A DNA stretch of 64,000 bases from CAWDXG01 sp963822115 (GCA_963822115.1 CAWGGM010000015.1:434001-498000), one strand, 5' to 3'. Shown: positions 25,492 through 34,893, counted from the stretch's first letter. Notes: a model not told the origin generated them from the sequence alone. A program made the numbers and translations.

Positions 25492-28443
25492 TCAGGGCGT
25501 AAACAGGATGTGCTCGCCGGTGTCCTTGGCGGCGCTGTCCGCCGCGACGTCGGCCTTGCTGAACGGGATCGGGTGGTTCTTGTTGCGGCGCCAGTTCTCC
25601 ATGTCGTCGGCGAAGTGCGGACCCGGGGCCTGGGTGGCGCCGCCCGGGATCGCCTGCCGCGCCTTGGGTCCGGCCGGATCCAGCTCGACCACGAAACGCG
25701 TTGCGGGACCGAACGCGTAGGTGAACGAGAGCTCCTGGGTCAGATCGCGGAGGGTGGCGAAGTTGGCCACGTCCACCGTGTACAGTCCTCCGTGCCGCGG
25801 GAAACCCTTGGAAAAATGCGGGTCCTTGGCCGCCGGGATGGCGACCTGCCAGCTCGGGAACCACGCCGGGAGGGTGATGGTGTGCAGCTTGCCCCAGCGC
25901 CACCCGTTCCGGTCGCTGCCGAGCGCCTTCTGCACGTCCGCCGCCGCGGTGAGCATCGCGATCAGCATACGCTCGTCGGGCGTCTCGACCACGTTGGGGG
26001 TGCTCATGTCGTCCCACAGTGCGCTCTGGCCCGTGCTGGCGTCGTACGTGGCCAGGTCCGACGGCGTAGCGGTCACCATCCGGAGGTAGGCCTTGATCTG
26101 GTAGTCGCGGCTGGGGGCCTTCTTCAGAAGCTTGTCCTCGTCGGCGAACACGTAGTTCAGCTCGCGCACGAACCAGGCGTTGAAGAGCAGGTCCGCCTTG
26201 GCCGCGTTCGCCTCCTTGGCGTCGGTCGCGAGGCTGTTGTCGTCCAGGTTCATGCCGGACTCCTCGTCGTAGTTGGAGTCCGTGCCCCACTTCTGGAGCG
26301 TGTTGATGATGTCGGGGATGTCGGCGGCCGCGTAGCCAGCGCTCTTCACGTCCGCGGTCAAGTCCGGATGCGAGCCCGGCGTGGTCTTTTCCTCCTCGGC
26401 GTGCTGGAGCGCGGTGATGAGCCGCGGCACCAGCCGGGACCCGAGCGGCGATTTCACGTCCGCTTGGATGTTCGCCATGGTGTCGAGCGTCATCTTGCTG
26501 CCGGCGGCGGCGAGCCGCTGGTAGATGCGGCCGACGCGGAAACCGATGGCGTAGTCGGCGCTCAGGATCATCGGCGTGCCGTCCGGCAGCGTCGCGTTCG
26601 ACGGGTCGTTGTCGAGCGTGGCGCCGATCTGGTCGCCGTTGGCGGTCGCGATGTAGCCTGCCGCGGGGTTCTTCTCGTGCGGCACGTAGCGCTCGTCGAG
26701 ATACCCGGTCCATTCCGCCGTGCCGTCGCCCGGCTCGACCATATCGGGCAACGTGCCGGTGAAGGTCGTGGGATCCCAGGTGAAGGCGCGCTTGTCGCGC
26801 ACCGGAACCAGCGACTGCGTGCTGTAGTAGATGTTGCCGCTCGAGTCGCCGATCACCATGTTGAAGAAGGCGAGGTCCCAGTCGAGCAGCGCCTTGCGCG
26901 CCTCGTCCACGTTTCCGGCCTGGTTCAGTCCGAGCAGGGCGGTGATGAACTTGCCACCCTCGAGCGTCGCCCAGCGCATGCTGATGGCGTTGCCGCCGGC
27001 CGTGGTCGCCTGCACCTTGTGGTTCACGATGTCCGGCATGAGCGGGCCGTGATGGGGCACGACCTGAACGTCGAACGTGTAGTCCGGCGAGCCGTGGATC
27101 TTGATCGTCTCTTTCCGGGTCTGGAAGGCGACTTCCTTCCCCTTGAACATCACGCCCTTGCCATCCTGGGCGATCGTCTCCTGGTAGGCGTCGGTCTGGT
27201 CGTAGTAGGCATTCGTGAGCCCCCAGCCGACGTTCTTGTTGAAGCCGATGACCACGGCCGGTAGTCCCGGCACCTCGACGCCGGCCACGTCGTAGGGCTT
27301 GCCCTGGCCGTTGTCCTCGGCCGAAACGTGCACCGGCCACATGATGGACGGCGAGTCGAGCGTCATGTGCGGGTCGTTGGAAACCAGCACGTGACCGCTG
27401 GCGGTCTTCGATGGCCCGACCACCCAGTTGTTGGAAGCGCGGCCGCCGACGACGCCCATCATCTTTCGTGCGCGCATCATCGCCGCCTGGAAGCCATTGG
27501 TGGCGTCGAGCGCTTTCCGCGAGATGACGGGCGTCTTCGGCTTGGCGGGGACCTTCGCGAGGCTCCGGGGCAGCGCTCTGGGCGTGCCCGGTGCCGCTAT
27601 CTTCAGTGCGCTGGTGATGGGATCGTCCGGGAAGCCTTTCATCGGCGTGGTCGGATCGGCCGGTGCGAAGCGCAGCATGTCCTTGATGAACCCGGCGCGT
27701 GCCACGACCGCGGGATCGCTCGAAGAAGTGTTGAAGACGCTGCGGATGTCGTCGACCAGCTGGGTTTTCGCGACGTCCTGGTCGGCGGTGAACCCCTGGT
27801 CGTAGCCTTCGAGAAGAGCGATGCAGATCACGTCGATCGGTGTGAAAGGCGTGAACATGTCGCCCTTCCAGGCGAGGTACGCAAGCGGCAACTTCCCGGA
27901 GCCATCCCTGAGCTTCGCGAAGTACTGGTCGACGCCGTCGGCGAAAGCGTCGAGGACGATCTTCTCCTGGGAACCAGCCGGCATCGCGTCGTAGAACTTC
28001 TTCGCCGTCTGGGTGAAGCCCAGCACGCGATAGGCGATGTCCTGATCGATGATCGATGCGTCCAGGTTGCCGAACAGCTCCGCCAGCCGCCCTTCGCCCA
28101 CGCGCCGGAACAGCTCGATCTCCCCGGCGCGATCGTGGGCTTCCATGTACCCCTGCACGCGCATCGTATCGGCCAGCGTCTTGCCGAAGATGTGCACCAT
28201 GCCCCACTGGTCGCGGACCACGTCCACCTGGTCGGTCAGATTGGCGATCTGCCCGGCGCTGGTGACCGGCGTCAGGTTGCCGTAGGGGCCGTTCGAGCTG
28301 GGAAGGCCTCCGTCGCTGCCGCCGGCACCCGCTGCGCCGCCTGTGCCACCAGAGCTCGATTTGCTCGACCCGCACGCCGAGGCGGCGCCCAGCGCGAGCA
28401 GTAGGGCCGAAAGACCAACAAGAGTGCGCGATCGTCGTTGCAT
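25492..28443 (-). CDS. Penicillin-acylase-family (S45) lipoprotein
   Basis: A 983-residue exported Ntn hydrolase. ATG 28443 follows GGGAGGT. The lipobox is ASACGS, followed by a Ser/Gly linker. The alpha-domain (PYGNLTPVT...DQWGMVHIFGK) leads to the autocatalytic Ser337 in GGRASNNWVVG, where the precursor is cleaved. The SNDPHM and ISMRWATLEGG motifs belong to the beta-chain. Relatives cleave amide side chains of beta-lactams, acyl-homoserine lactones or lipopeptides; the substrate is not predictable. The domain is complete but anchored as a lipoprotein rather than periplasmic. Confidence 0.9.
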   Translation of the reverse strand: MQRRSRTLVGLSALLLALGAASACGSSKSSSGGTGGAAGAGGSDGGLPSSNGPYGNLTPVTSAGQIANLTDQVDVVRDQWGMVHIFGKTLADTMRVQGYMEAHDRAGEIELFRRVGEGRLAELFGNLDASIIDQDIAYRVLGFTQTAKKFYDAMPAGSQEKIVLDAFADGVDQYFAKLRDGSGKLPLAYLAWKGDMFTPFTPIDVICIALLEGYDQGFTADQDVAKTQLVDDIRSVFNTSSSDPAVVARAGFIKDMLRFAPADPTTPMKGFPDDPITSALKIAAPGTPRALPRSLAKVPAKPKTPVISRKALDATNGFQAAMMRARKMMGVVGGRASNNWVVGPSKTASGHVLVSNDPHMTLDSPSIMWPVHVSAEDNGQGKPYDVAGVEVPGLPAVVIGFNKNVGWGLTNAYYDQTDAYQETIAQDGKGVMFKGKEVAFQTRKETIKIHGSPDYTFDVQVVPHHGPLMPDIVNHKVQATTAGGNAISMRWATLEGGKFITALLGLNQAGNVDEARKALLDWDLAFFNMVIGDSSGNIYYSTQSLVPVRDKRAFTWDPTTFTGTLPDMVEPGDGTAEWTGYLDERYVPHEKNPAAGYIATANGDQIGATLDNDPSNATLPDGTPMILSADYAIGFRVGRIYQRLAAAGSKMTLDTMANIQADVKSPLGSRLVPRLITALQHAEEEKTTPGSHPDLTADVKSAGYAAADIPDIINTLQKWGTDSNYDEESGMNLDDNSLATDAKEANAAKADLLFNAWFVRELNYVFADEDKLLKKAPSRDYQIKAYLRMVTATPSDLATYDASTGQSALWDDMSTPNVVETPDERMLIAMLTAAADVQKALGSDRNGWRWGKLHTITLPAWFPSWQVAIPAAKDPHFSKGFPRHGGLYTVDVANFATLRDLTQELSFTYAFGPATRFVVELDPAGPKARQAIPGGATQAPGPHFADDMENWRRNKNHPIPFSKADVAADSAAKDTGEHILFTP

Positions 28444-28527
28444 GGCAGACCTCCCACAAGGACCCGATCTGCTGGCGCTACCCCGCCGAGGCCGCGCGCG
28501 CAAGAGGGCTACTCGCGTCCCCGCCGC

Positions 28528-29046
28528 TCAGTTGCGATTCCGCTTGTTTTTCTGCGCCGCCTTCTTCTGGCATTCCCGGCACACGCCGTAGAGCTCGTGC
28601 TTGTGGCTCTGCACCTCGAAGCTGTAGCGTTCTGCTATCCGCTCCTGCAGCTCCTCGATGAGCGGCTCCTCGAACTCGGTGATGTTGCCGCATTCGACGC
28701 AGATGAGGTGGTCGTGGTGGGCTTCGTCGTCGGCCAGCTCGTAGCGCGTGAAGCCGTCGCCGAAGCGACGCTCGTGCGCGATGCCGCCGTCGGTGAGCAT
28801 CTTCATGGTCCGGTACACGGTGGCGTAGCCGATCCGCGGGTCCGCCGAGCGCACGCGCTCCAGCAGCTGGTCGATGGTCACGTGCTCGGCGGCATCGAAG
28901 AACATGTCGATGATCACGCGTCGCTGTTCGGTCGACCGCAGGTTGTGCCTGGACATGTAGGCGTCCAGCTCCTTGCGCAGCCGATCCACATCGGGCGGCT
29001 TGGGAGAGGTTCCGGCCTTCGCGGCGCGCTGTTCCCCGCTCTTCAC
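28528..29046 (-). CDS. Fur-family metalloregulator
   Basis: A 172-residue Fur/PerR-type repressor from GTG 29046 (the first in-frame start at 29139 would add an unusual 31-residue tail). It has the wing-helix region (TEQRRVIIDMFFDAAEHVTIDQLLE, GYATVYRTMKML), the metal site EAHHDHLICVECG with CxxC, and a second CVCREC-type pair near the C-terminus (YGVCREC), so both zinc-like sites are present. The C-terminus is Lys/Asn-rich. It lies 98 bp downstream of the P-type-ATPase-like gene and may regulate or be cotranscribed with it. Confidence 0.85.
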   Translation of the reverse strand: MKSGEQRAAKAGTSPKPPDVDRLRKELDAYMSRHNLRSTEQRRVIIDMFFDAAEHVTIDQLLERVRSADPRIGYATVYRTMKMLTDGGIAHERRFGDGFTRYELADDEAHHDHLICVECGNITEFEEPLIEELQERIAERYSFEVQSHKHELYGVCRECQKKAAQKNKRNRN

Positions 29047-29144
29047 CCTACTCGTATCGCGCCCGCGGGCTCCGGGGTCAAGCTGCACTGCCCGGACAAC
29101 TCTGGCCAGCGAGCCAGCGCTCGCGGAATTGACGCCCACAGTCT

Positions 29145-31466
29145 CTAGTTCACGCGGGCGCGCAGCCGACCCAGCGCTGCCAGCGTGCCGAGCAGTGCGG
29201 CGATCGGCGCGATGCTCGGCGGGGCGATGCCGAACGCGACCGCCAGCGCGCCGGCGATGCCGGGCCCGAGCGTCAGGATCATGCCCAGGCGGCCTTCGTT
29301 GCGACAGTGATGCGCGACGCGAACCGCGTAGGCTGCGTCACGCACGTCGTCGGAGGCGAGCTGGACGCTCCACTCCGCGGCGCTCGAGCCCGCCGCGCCC
29401 AGGGCGACCGCAACGTCGGCTGCCGACAGCGCGGCGTCGTCTCCCGGGCTTCGCCCCACGACCGCGACGGTTGCGCCGCCTTCCACCAGCCGCCTGACCT
29501 CGTCGCCGCGCTCGGTGGGCAGGAGCTCCGGTCGCACGTGCTCGATGTCGAGCGCGCGTCCGAGGGCCTCGCAGGTCTCGCGGGCGTCGCCCGAGAGCAG
29601 AACCGGCTCCACGCCCACATCGAGCAGGTGCTGCACCGCCGCGCGCGCTCCCGGTCTCAGGCCGTCCTGCAGACCGACCACGCCGATCAGGCGCCCGCCC
29701 AGCGCTACCAGCAGCACCGTGCGTCCCATCGCTTCCAGGTCGGTGATGCGAAGCTCCGCCGTTGCCACGCTGATGCGTTCCCTCAGCATCAACGCGCGGC
29801 TCCCCACGACCAGCGGTTGCCCGTTCGACGCGACCGCCGTCACCCCCAGGCCTTGCAGCACGTTGGGGCTTCTCACGCCGTCGGGGCGCACACCGCGGGC
29901 GCGTGCAGCGCGGAGCACGGCTGTCGCCACGGCGTGGTTCGCTCCGCTCTCGGCACCCGCGACGAGTGCCAGCACGCGCTCGGCGTCGTGCGGGCCGATG
30001 GGTTCGATGTTGGCGACTTCGGGCTCGCCGAGCAGCAGTGTGCCGCGGGCGCAGAACGCCGCTGCCGAGATGCGCCCGGCGCGATCGAGCGCGTCGGCCG
30101 AGCGGAACGCGACGCCGCGCCTGAGCGAAAGCAGCACGCTCCGCGCCACATGCAGCGCGCCGATCTCCGCGACGCCGGCGTTGGCCAGCGCCGCCTGGGC
30201 CGCGACTGCGAACAGGACGATGCCGAGCAGCGACTGGTTCTCGGCGAAGGCCGTCAGTGCCGCGAGGCCCGCCGCCATCGGCGCGCCGCGCTCCGCGGCG
30301 AGCCGGCCAGCGCGTGCCAGAGGCGCGAAGAGATCCGCGCGGCGTCTCGGGTCGTTGGTCAAGCGCATCCACGCGCGGTCGAAGCCGCCCCAGCCGACGA
30401 CGACCCTGAGCCGTCCCTCGACCACCTTGGCTCCGGCGACGATCGGGTCGCCCTCGGTGCGGCGCTCGATCGCCTTGGCCCCCAGCCACGGCGAGACGCT
30501 GGCGCCGCCCGCGGCCACGGTCGCGTCCACCGGCACGGTCTCGCCGGCTTCGACCACGATCTCCTCGCCCGGCCTCAGGTCCGCGGCGCGCGCTTCGACG
30601 ACCTCGTCGCCCACCACGCGATGACCTGGGCTATCCAGCTCGCCCGCGATGTGAGCGCGTTCCACGTCCACGCCGCGCCGGGCTCGCTGCATCAGCCATA
30701 CGGTTGCCGCCACGGACGCGATCACCACGCCGGCCAGCGTGAGGGCCTGGCTTGTCTCCGCGAGGCCCAGCACGCGCGCGGCCAGCGCGGCAGCCGCCGC
30801 GGTGACGGGCGCGGCGAGCAGCGCCGCGGGGTGCGGCTCGATGGGATCGCGGTGTCCCATCACGTACTCGGCCACCAGCGCTGCGCAGGCGACCAGTACC
30901 ACCACCGCGCGCGAGCTCTCTGCTACGCCCGAGTTGCCTGCGAGCACGAGCGCTACGGCGAGCGTTCCTCCGAGCATCGCCAGCGACAGCAGCAGCGAGC
31001 CGATGTCCGTTGGCGCGACGACGTCCTCGGCCCCCACGGGTACTGCCGCCATCGGCTCGGCATCGGGATCGTCGCGCGTGGCCAGCTCGTCGAGGGCGTC
31101 GCGGCCCAACGGCTCCGAGAGCGCGTCCACCGGATCGACCGTCACGTGGGCCAGCGCTTCGGCGGTCTGGCGGCGCGTCTCCAGCGCCTCGAGAGCCGGC
31201 TCCTCGCGCACCGCGACTACCTGGCTCGCGTCGAGTGTCCCGCCGTTCCGCCTGGGGCGTGGCCTGGGCAGAGGGGTGCGGGTGGCGACCGGGTCGTAGC
31301 GCTCCCTGCACTCCTTGCTGCAGAAGTAGCGGAAGCGGTCGTTGAAGATCGCGACCCGCGCGGCACGCAGCGGATCCACCGGCGAGCCGCAGCTCGCGCA
31401 CGACACCGGCTTGCCGACGGGGCCTACGGCGGCGTTTCTGCCGCTCTGCTGCTCCGCTTCACGCAT
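29145..31466 (-). CDS. P-type ATPase homologue lacking catalytic residues (pseudo-enzyme)
   Basis: A 773-residue protein from ATG 31466, which overlaps the argF stop by eight bases. It opens with a small metal-binding module (C23, C26, C49, C53; CASCG...YFCSKEC, TRASH/YHS-like). An acidic linker and a P1B-type ATPase architecture follow: paired helices, an actuator domain (DLRPGEEIVVEAGETVPVD), and P- and N-domains. The phosphorylation motif FDKTGT is FCARGT (Cys472 in place of Asp), the membrane CPC is QAA, TGES is replaced by LGAKAIE, HP has lost its Pro, and GDGIND is GRSPGDD. It therefore cannot hydrolyse ATP by the usual mechanism. The frame is intact and GC3 is normal, so it appears to be maintained, perhaps as a sensor or metal-binding scaffold. 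Confidence 0.85.
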   Translation of the reverse strand: MREAEQQSGRNAAVGPVGKPVSCASCGSPVDPLRAARVAIFNDRFRYFCSKECRERYDPVATRTPLPRPRPRRNGGTLDASQVVAVREEPALEALETRRQTAEALAHVTVDPVDALSEPLGRDALDELATRDDPDAEPMAAVPVGAEDVVAPTDIGSLLLSLAMLGGTLAVALVLAGNSGVAESSRAVVVLVACAALVAEYVMGHRDPIEPHPAALLAAPVTAAAAALAARVLGLAETSQALTLAGVVIASVAATVWLMQRARRGVDVERAHIAGELDSPGHRVVGDEVVEARAADLRPGEEIVVEAGETVPVDATVAAGGASVSPWLGAKAIERRTEGDPIVAGAKVVEGRLRVVVGWGGFDRAWMRLTNDPRRRADLFAPLARAGRLAAERGAPMAAGLAALTAFAENQSLLGIVLFAVAAQAALANAGVAEIGALHVARSVLLSLRRGVAFRSADALDRAGRISAAAFCARGTLLLGEPEVANIEPIGPHDAERVLALVAGAESGANHAVATAVLRAARARGVRPDGVRSPNVLQGLGVTAVASNGQPLVVGSRALMLRERISVATAELRITDLEAMGRTVLLVALGGRLIGVVGLQDGLRPGARAAVQHLLDVGVEPVLLSGDARETCEALGRALDIEHVRPELLPTERGDEVRRLVEGGATVAVVGRSPGDDAALSAADVAVALGAAGSSAAEWSVQLASDDVRDAAYAVRVAHHCRNEGRLGMILTLGPGIAGALAVAFGIAPPSIAPIAALLGTLAALGRLRARVN

Positions 31467-32376
31467 CAGTCTCCAGCGCCCAGGCAAGCACCGCCTTGGC
31501 CGTGTGCAGGCGCGATTCAGCCTGATCCCACACGAAGCTCCGCGGCCCCTCCAGAACGTCCGCGTCGATCTCCTCGCCGCGGTGGGCGGGCAGGCAGTGC
31601 AGCACCACCACTTCGCTGGAAGCGGCTGCGACGAGCTTCGCCGTCACTCGCATGCCTGCGAACGCGCGCAGGCGCTCGGCCTGTTCCGCTTCCTGCCCCA
31701 TGCTCGCGAAGACGTCGGTGCTGATCACGTCGGCACCTTCAGCCGCCTGGCGCGGATCACGCACGATCTCGATCTTGCCGCCGCGCTCCTGTGCGCGCGC
31801 CACCTCGCCGGCATCCGGATCGTAGCCTTCCGGACACGCGAGCCTGAGCTCGAAGCCGAGCAGCCCCGCCGCTTCGATCCACGAATTGGCCATGTTGTTG
31901 CCGTCGCCGATCCAGGCGTAGACCAGGCTGTCGAGCTTGCCGCGCACGCGCCGCACCGTCTGCAGATCGGCCAGGAGCTGCATCGGATGGCTCTTGTCGG
32001 TCAGCGCGTTGAGCACGGGTACGCTGCTGTGCTGCGCGAGCTCGAGCAGGCGATCGTGTCCGGAGGTGCGCAGCGTGATCCCGTGCACCATGCGCGACAT
32101 CACGCGCGCCGTGTCGGCGATGGGTTCGCCGCGCCCCATCTGCGAGCCTGCCGCTGTGACCACCAGGGGGTGTGCGCCGAGCTCGGCGACTGCGACTTCC
32201 AGCGACATGCGGGTGCGCGTGGAGGCCTTCTCGAACACCAGCGCCACCGACTTGCCGGCGAGCGGCCGCGGCGCGTCCGGCGCGCTCCGCCCCTCCTTCA
32301 TCCGGTCCGCCGAATCCAGCAGACGAAGCAGGCCGCCAGGCCCCAGATCAGACAACTCGAGGAAATGCCGTGTCAC
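31459..32376 (-). CDS. argF: Ornithine carbamoyltransferase
   Basis: A 305-residue enzyme of arginine synthesis joining ornithine and carbamoyl phosphate to citrulline. It carries the carbamoyl-phosphate motif FEKASTRTRMS, the QMGRGEP and MVHGITLRT regions, DKSHPMQ and the ornithine-site HCLPAHRGEE. The length is normal. It lies downstream of argD on the same strand, with the palindrome at 32529-32568 between them. Confidence 0.95.
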   Translation of the reverse strand: MTRHFLELSDLGPGGLLRLLDSADRMKEGRSAPDAPRPLAGKSVALVFEKASTRTRMSLEVAVAELGAHPLVVTAAGSQMGRGEPIADTARVMSRMVHGITLRTSGHDRLLELAQHSSVPVLNALTDKSHPMQLLADLQTVRRVRGKLDSLVYAWIGDGNNMANSWIEAAGLLGFELRLACPEGYDPDAGEVARAQERGGKIEIVRDPRQAAEGADVISTDVFASMGQEAEQAERLRAFAGMRVTAKLVAAASSEVVVLHCLPAHRGEEIDADVLEGPRSFVWDQAESRLHTAKAVLAWALETDA

Positions 32377-32528
32377 GCGCGCCTTCTAGCCCGGAAATGG
32401 CCCGGACGCCCACCTGCGTAGGGCCCCCGGGCGGGCGCGGAGCGGCCGCGTTTGGGGGCCCGCGCCGCGCGCAGCGGCAGCGAGCACGGCGCCCCGCAGA
32501 GAGCCCTGGAACGCCTGGGGGCAGCTGA

Positions 32529-32568
32529 CTGTGACATTTTGCTACGAAAATGTAGCAAAATGTCACAG
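32529..32568. terminator. Perfect 17-bp inverted repeat with 6-nt loop (AT-rich)
   Basis: The left arm CTGTGACATTTTGCTAC (32529-32545) and the right arm (32552-32568) are exact reverse complements around GAAAAT. The argD stop codon (32563-32565) lies inside the right arm. The arms also contain three related copies of CATTTT in alternating orientation. It is far more AT-rich than its surroundings, as expected for a strong stem-loop between argD and argF, but there is no T-run after it, so an operator or mobile-repeat role is possible. Confidence 0.6.
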
Positions 32569-33762
32569 CTTCGCGAGCGCTGCGTCGACTGCGGCGACGC
32601 CTTCGTCCAGCTGGGCTTCGGTCACGACCAGCGGCGGGGAGAAGCGCAGGGCCTGGCCGCCGGCCAGCGTGAGCAGCACGCCTGCGTCCCGCAGCTGGCC
32701 GAGCAGCGCGCGCGCGTCGATGCCGTCGCGCAGGACCACGGCCTGCAACAGACCGAGCCCGCGCGCATTTTCGACATGCTGGTCGTGGCGCTTGGCAAGC
32801 TCGGCCAGGCGCGCGGTGAGGTGCTCGCCCTTCTTCGCGGCGGCCGCGACCAGACCCTCTGCTTCGATCACCTCGAGCACGGCGAGCGCTGCGGCCGAGG
32901 CGAGGGGATTGCCGCCGAAGGTGGAGCCATGGCTTCCTGGGGGAAGCGCGCCCGCGAGTGATTCGCGGCAGAGCATCGCGCCGATGGGCACGCCGCCGCC
33001 GAGCGCCTTGGCCAACGCGACCGCGTCCGGTCTGACGCCGGCGTGCTCGCAGGCGAGGAAGCGGCCGGTGCGGCCGATGCCCGTCTGCACCTCGTCGAGC
33101 AAGAGCAGCGCGCCGTGCTCGTCGGCGATGGCGCGGAGCTCGGCGAGGAAGCCTTCGGGGGCCGGCAGTACGCCGCCCTCGCCCTGCACGGGCTCCACGA
33201 TGATGCCCGCCACGTCCGGCCCCATCGCCGCGCGCACCGCGGCACTGTCGCCGTACGGGACATGCGTGACGCCCGGCAGCGGGCCGAAGCCGTCGCGGTA
33301 CTTGTCCTGCCCCGTGGCGGCCAGCGCGCCCAGCGTGCGGCCGTGGAACGAGCTCTTGAACGCAATCACGCGGTAGCGATCGGTCTGCCCCTGCGCGTGG
33401 AAGTGCCGGCGCGCCAGCTTCAGCATCGCTTCGTTCGCCTCGGCGCCCGAGCTGCAGAAAAACGCGCGATCCATGCCGGCGAGCGCACACACCTTTTGCG
33501 CGAGGCGCACGTTCGGTTCGTTGTAGAAGTAGTTCGACGTGTGCAGCAGCCGCCCGGCTTGAGCTGCGATGGCCTGAACGAGCCCCGGGTGCGCATGGCC
33601 CAGCGTGCTGACGGCGATGCCGGCGTACAGGTCGAGATAGCGCTTGCCCGACTTGTCCCACAGCTCGCAGCCCTTGCCGTGGTGCATGACGAGCGGCGGC
33701 TGCCGGTAGTTGGGGTACAGGTGCTGCTTGGCGGACTGCACGAGGTCGTCGGTTTCGCTCAT
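32563..33762 (-). CDS. argD: Acetylornithine aminotransferase
   Basis: A 399-residue class III PLP aminotransferase converting N-acetylglutamate semialdehyde to acetylornithine. The PLP Lys is in AVALAKALGGGVPIGAM, with FCSSGAEANEAMLK, GRTLGALAATGQ and the ALLLLDEVQTGIGRTG strand. The start is ATG 33762 (preceded by CAGGG); ATG 33774 is an alternative. It shares an operon with argF. Its divergent neighbour is the LuxR gene at 33862, with a shared promoter gap of 99 bp. Confidence 0.93.
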   Translation of the reverse strand: MSETDDLVQSAKQHLYPNYRQPPLVMHHGKGCELWDKSGKRYLDLYAGIAVSTLGHAHPGLVQAIAAQAGRLLHTSNYFYNEPNVRLAQKVCALAGMDRAFFCSSGAEANEAMLKLARRHFHAQGQTDRYRVIAFKSSFHGRTLGALAATGQDKYRDGFGPLPGVTHVPYGDSAAVRAAMGPDVAGIIVEPVQGEGGVLPAPEGFLAELRAIADEHGALLLLDEVQTGIGRTGRFLACEHAGVRPDAVALAKALGGGVPIGAMLCRESLAGALPPGSHGSTFGGNPLASAAALAVLEVIEAEGLVAAAAKKGEHLTARLAELAKRHDQHVENARGLGLLQAVVLRDGIDARALLGQLRDAGVLLTLAGGQALRFSPPLVVTEAQLDEGVAAVDAALAKL

Positions 33763-33861
33763 AGGCCCTGGCATAGCGAGCCGCGCGAAAGGCGGCAAAT
33801 ACCATCGTCGGGCGAATTCGGTTATCCTGGCTCGTGATGCCGGCGCTTGGAGCTTCGGGCC

Positions 33862-34893
33862 ATGCGGAGTGAGCAAGCTCTGTCCATCGTCGAAGCGGCG
33901 TACCGTCTGGAGGGCGATCACCAGCAGTGGTTGGAGGGCATTGCCGAGGCGGCGCGGCCCCTCGCCGACGAGGGGCTGGTGGCCGTCGTCGCCGAGTACG
34001 CGCCCGAGCCGGGGTCGTTCGCCATGGTCGGGCACGCGCTGGCCCCGGCGCGACCAGGCTATCTACAGGCGTTTCTCGAGGTGGATGGGATCGGGCGACA
34101 GGAGCCGCGTGCTGCTCCGACGCTGCATCGCACGACCATCTGCGAAACCACGTCGGAGGCCATGCTTCGCTTCGGGCTGGGTCCAGAGGGGCTCGATGCC
34201 GTGTACTCGCCATCGTTCTACCTCATGGGCGTTCGCGACACGTTCAACGTCCAGGGTGCTGATATCTCCGGCCACGCGCTGTGCATCATGGGAATGCGCA
34301 GCGAGACCCTGAGCATCCCGCTCACGATGCGGACTGTCTGGGAGCGGGTGGCGGTGCACCTCGCCGCGGCGCTGCGCCTGCGGCGTGCGCTCGGTGATCC
34401 TCCGCCTGGGGCGGCGCTCGACTCGGCCCAGGCGATCTTCGATGCGAGCGGGAAGAAGCTCCTGCACCTGTCTCGCGACACCGGGGAACACGCGCTCGAG
34501 CATCTGCGTCGGGCGGCGCGCGCGGTCGAGCAGGCGCAGAGCAAGCGGCTGCGCGAGGACGCGCCCCGCGCGCTGGAGCTGTGGCAGGGGTTGTTTGCGG
34601 GCACGTGGTCGCTGGTCGACGTGTTCGATTCCGACGGCAAGCGCTTCTACGCTGCGCATGCGAACGAGCCGGTCGTGGCTCGGGACCGCAAACTGACGCG
34701 CCGCGAGAGCCAGGCCGTGTTGCTGATGGTAGCTGGCCACAGCGACGCGCTGGCAGCGTACGCCCTGGGCATCGCGCCATCGACGTTCCGCGTCCACCTG
34801 CGCCGTGCGATGCGCAAGCTCGGCGTGACGAGCCGCGTCCAGCTGGTCGACCTGGCCAAGAGCCTCGCACCGGACGCGGACGAGGGCGGGTAG
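33862..34893 (+). CDS. LuxR-type regulator, first of a tandem pair
   Basis: A 343-residue protein with a C-terminal LuxR/NarL helix-turn-helix (residues about 275-335: LTRRESQAVLLMVAGHSDAL, APSTFRVHLRRAMRKLGV). A long N-terminal domain (about 1-260) has no recognised sensor motif but is shared with the downstream copy: GADISGHALCIM, ALDSAQAIFDASGKKLLH, LWQGLFAGTWSLVDVFDSDG. There is no receiver Asp pattern, signal peptide or membrane segment. The ATG at 33862 matches the start of the paralogue; ATG 33847 is less likely. Confidence 0.82.
   Translation: MRSEQALSIVEAAYRLEGDHQQWLEGIAEAARPLADEGLVAVVAEYAPEPGSFAMVGHALAPARPGYLQAFLEVDGIGRQEPRAAPTLHRTTICETTSEAMLRFGLGPEGLDAVYSPSFYLMGVRDTFNVQGADISGHALCIMGMRSETLSIPLTMRTVWERVAVHLAAALRLRRALGDPPPGAALDSAQAIFDASGKKLLHLSRDTGEHALEHLRRAARAVEQAQSKRLREDAPRALELWQGLFAGTWSLVDVFDSDGKRFYAAHANEPVVARDRKLTRRESQAVLLMVAGHSDALAAYALGIAPSTFRVHLRRAMRKLGVTSRVQLVDLAKSLAPDADEGG

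Noticed and set aside
25451..28459. A 1002-codon minus-strand frame overlapping the penicillin-acylase gene in another frame
   Set aside because: Arg/Gly/His-rich product with no domain, parallel to the real gene that has a catalytic Ser and a lipoprotein signal. It is a high-GC shadow.
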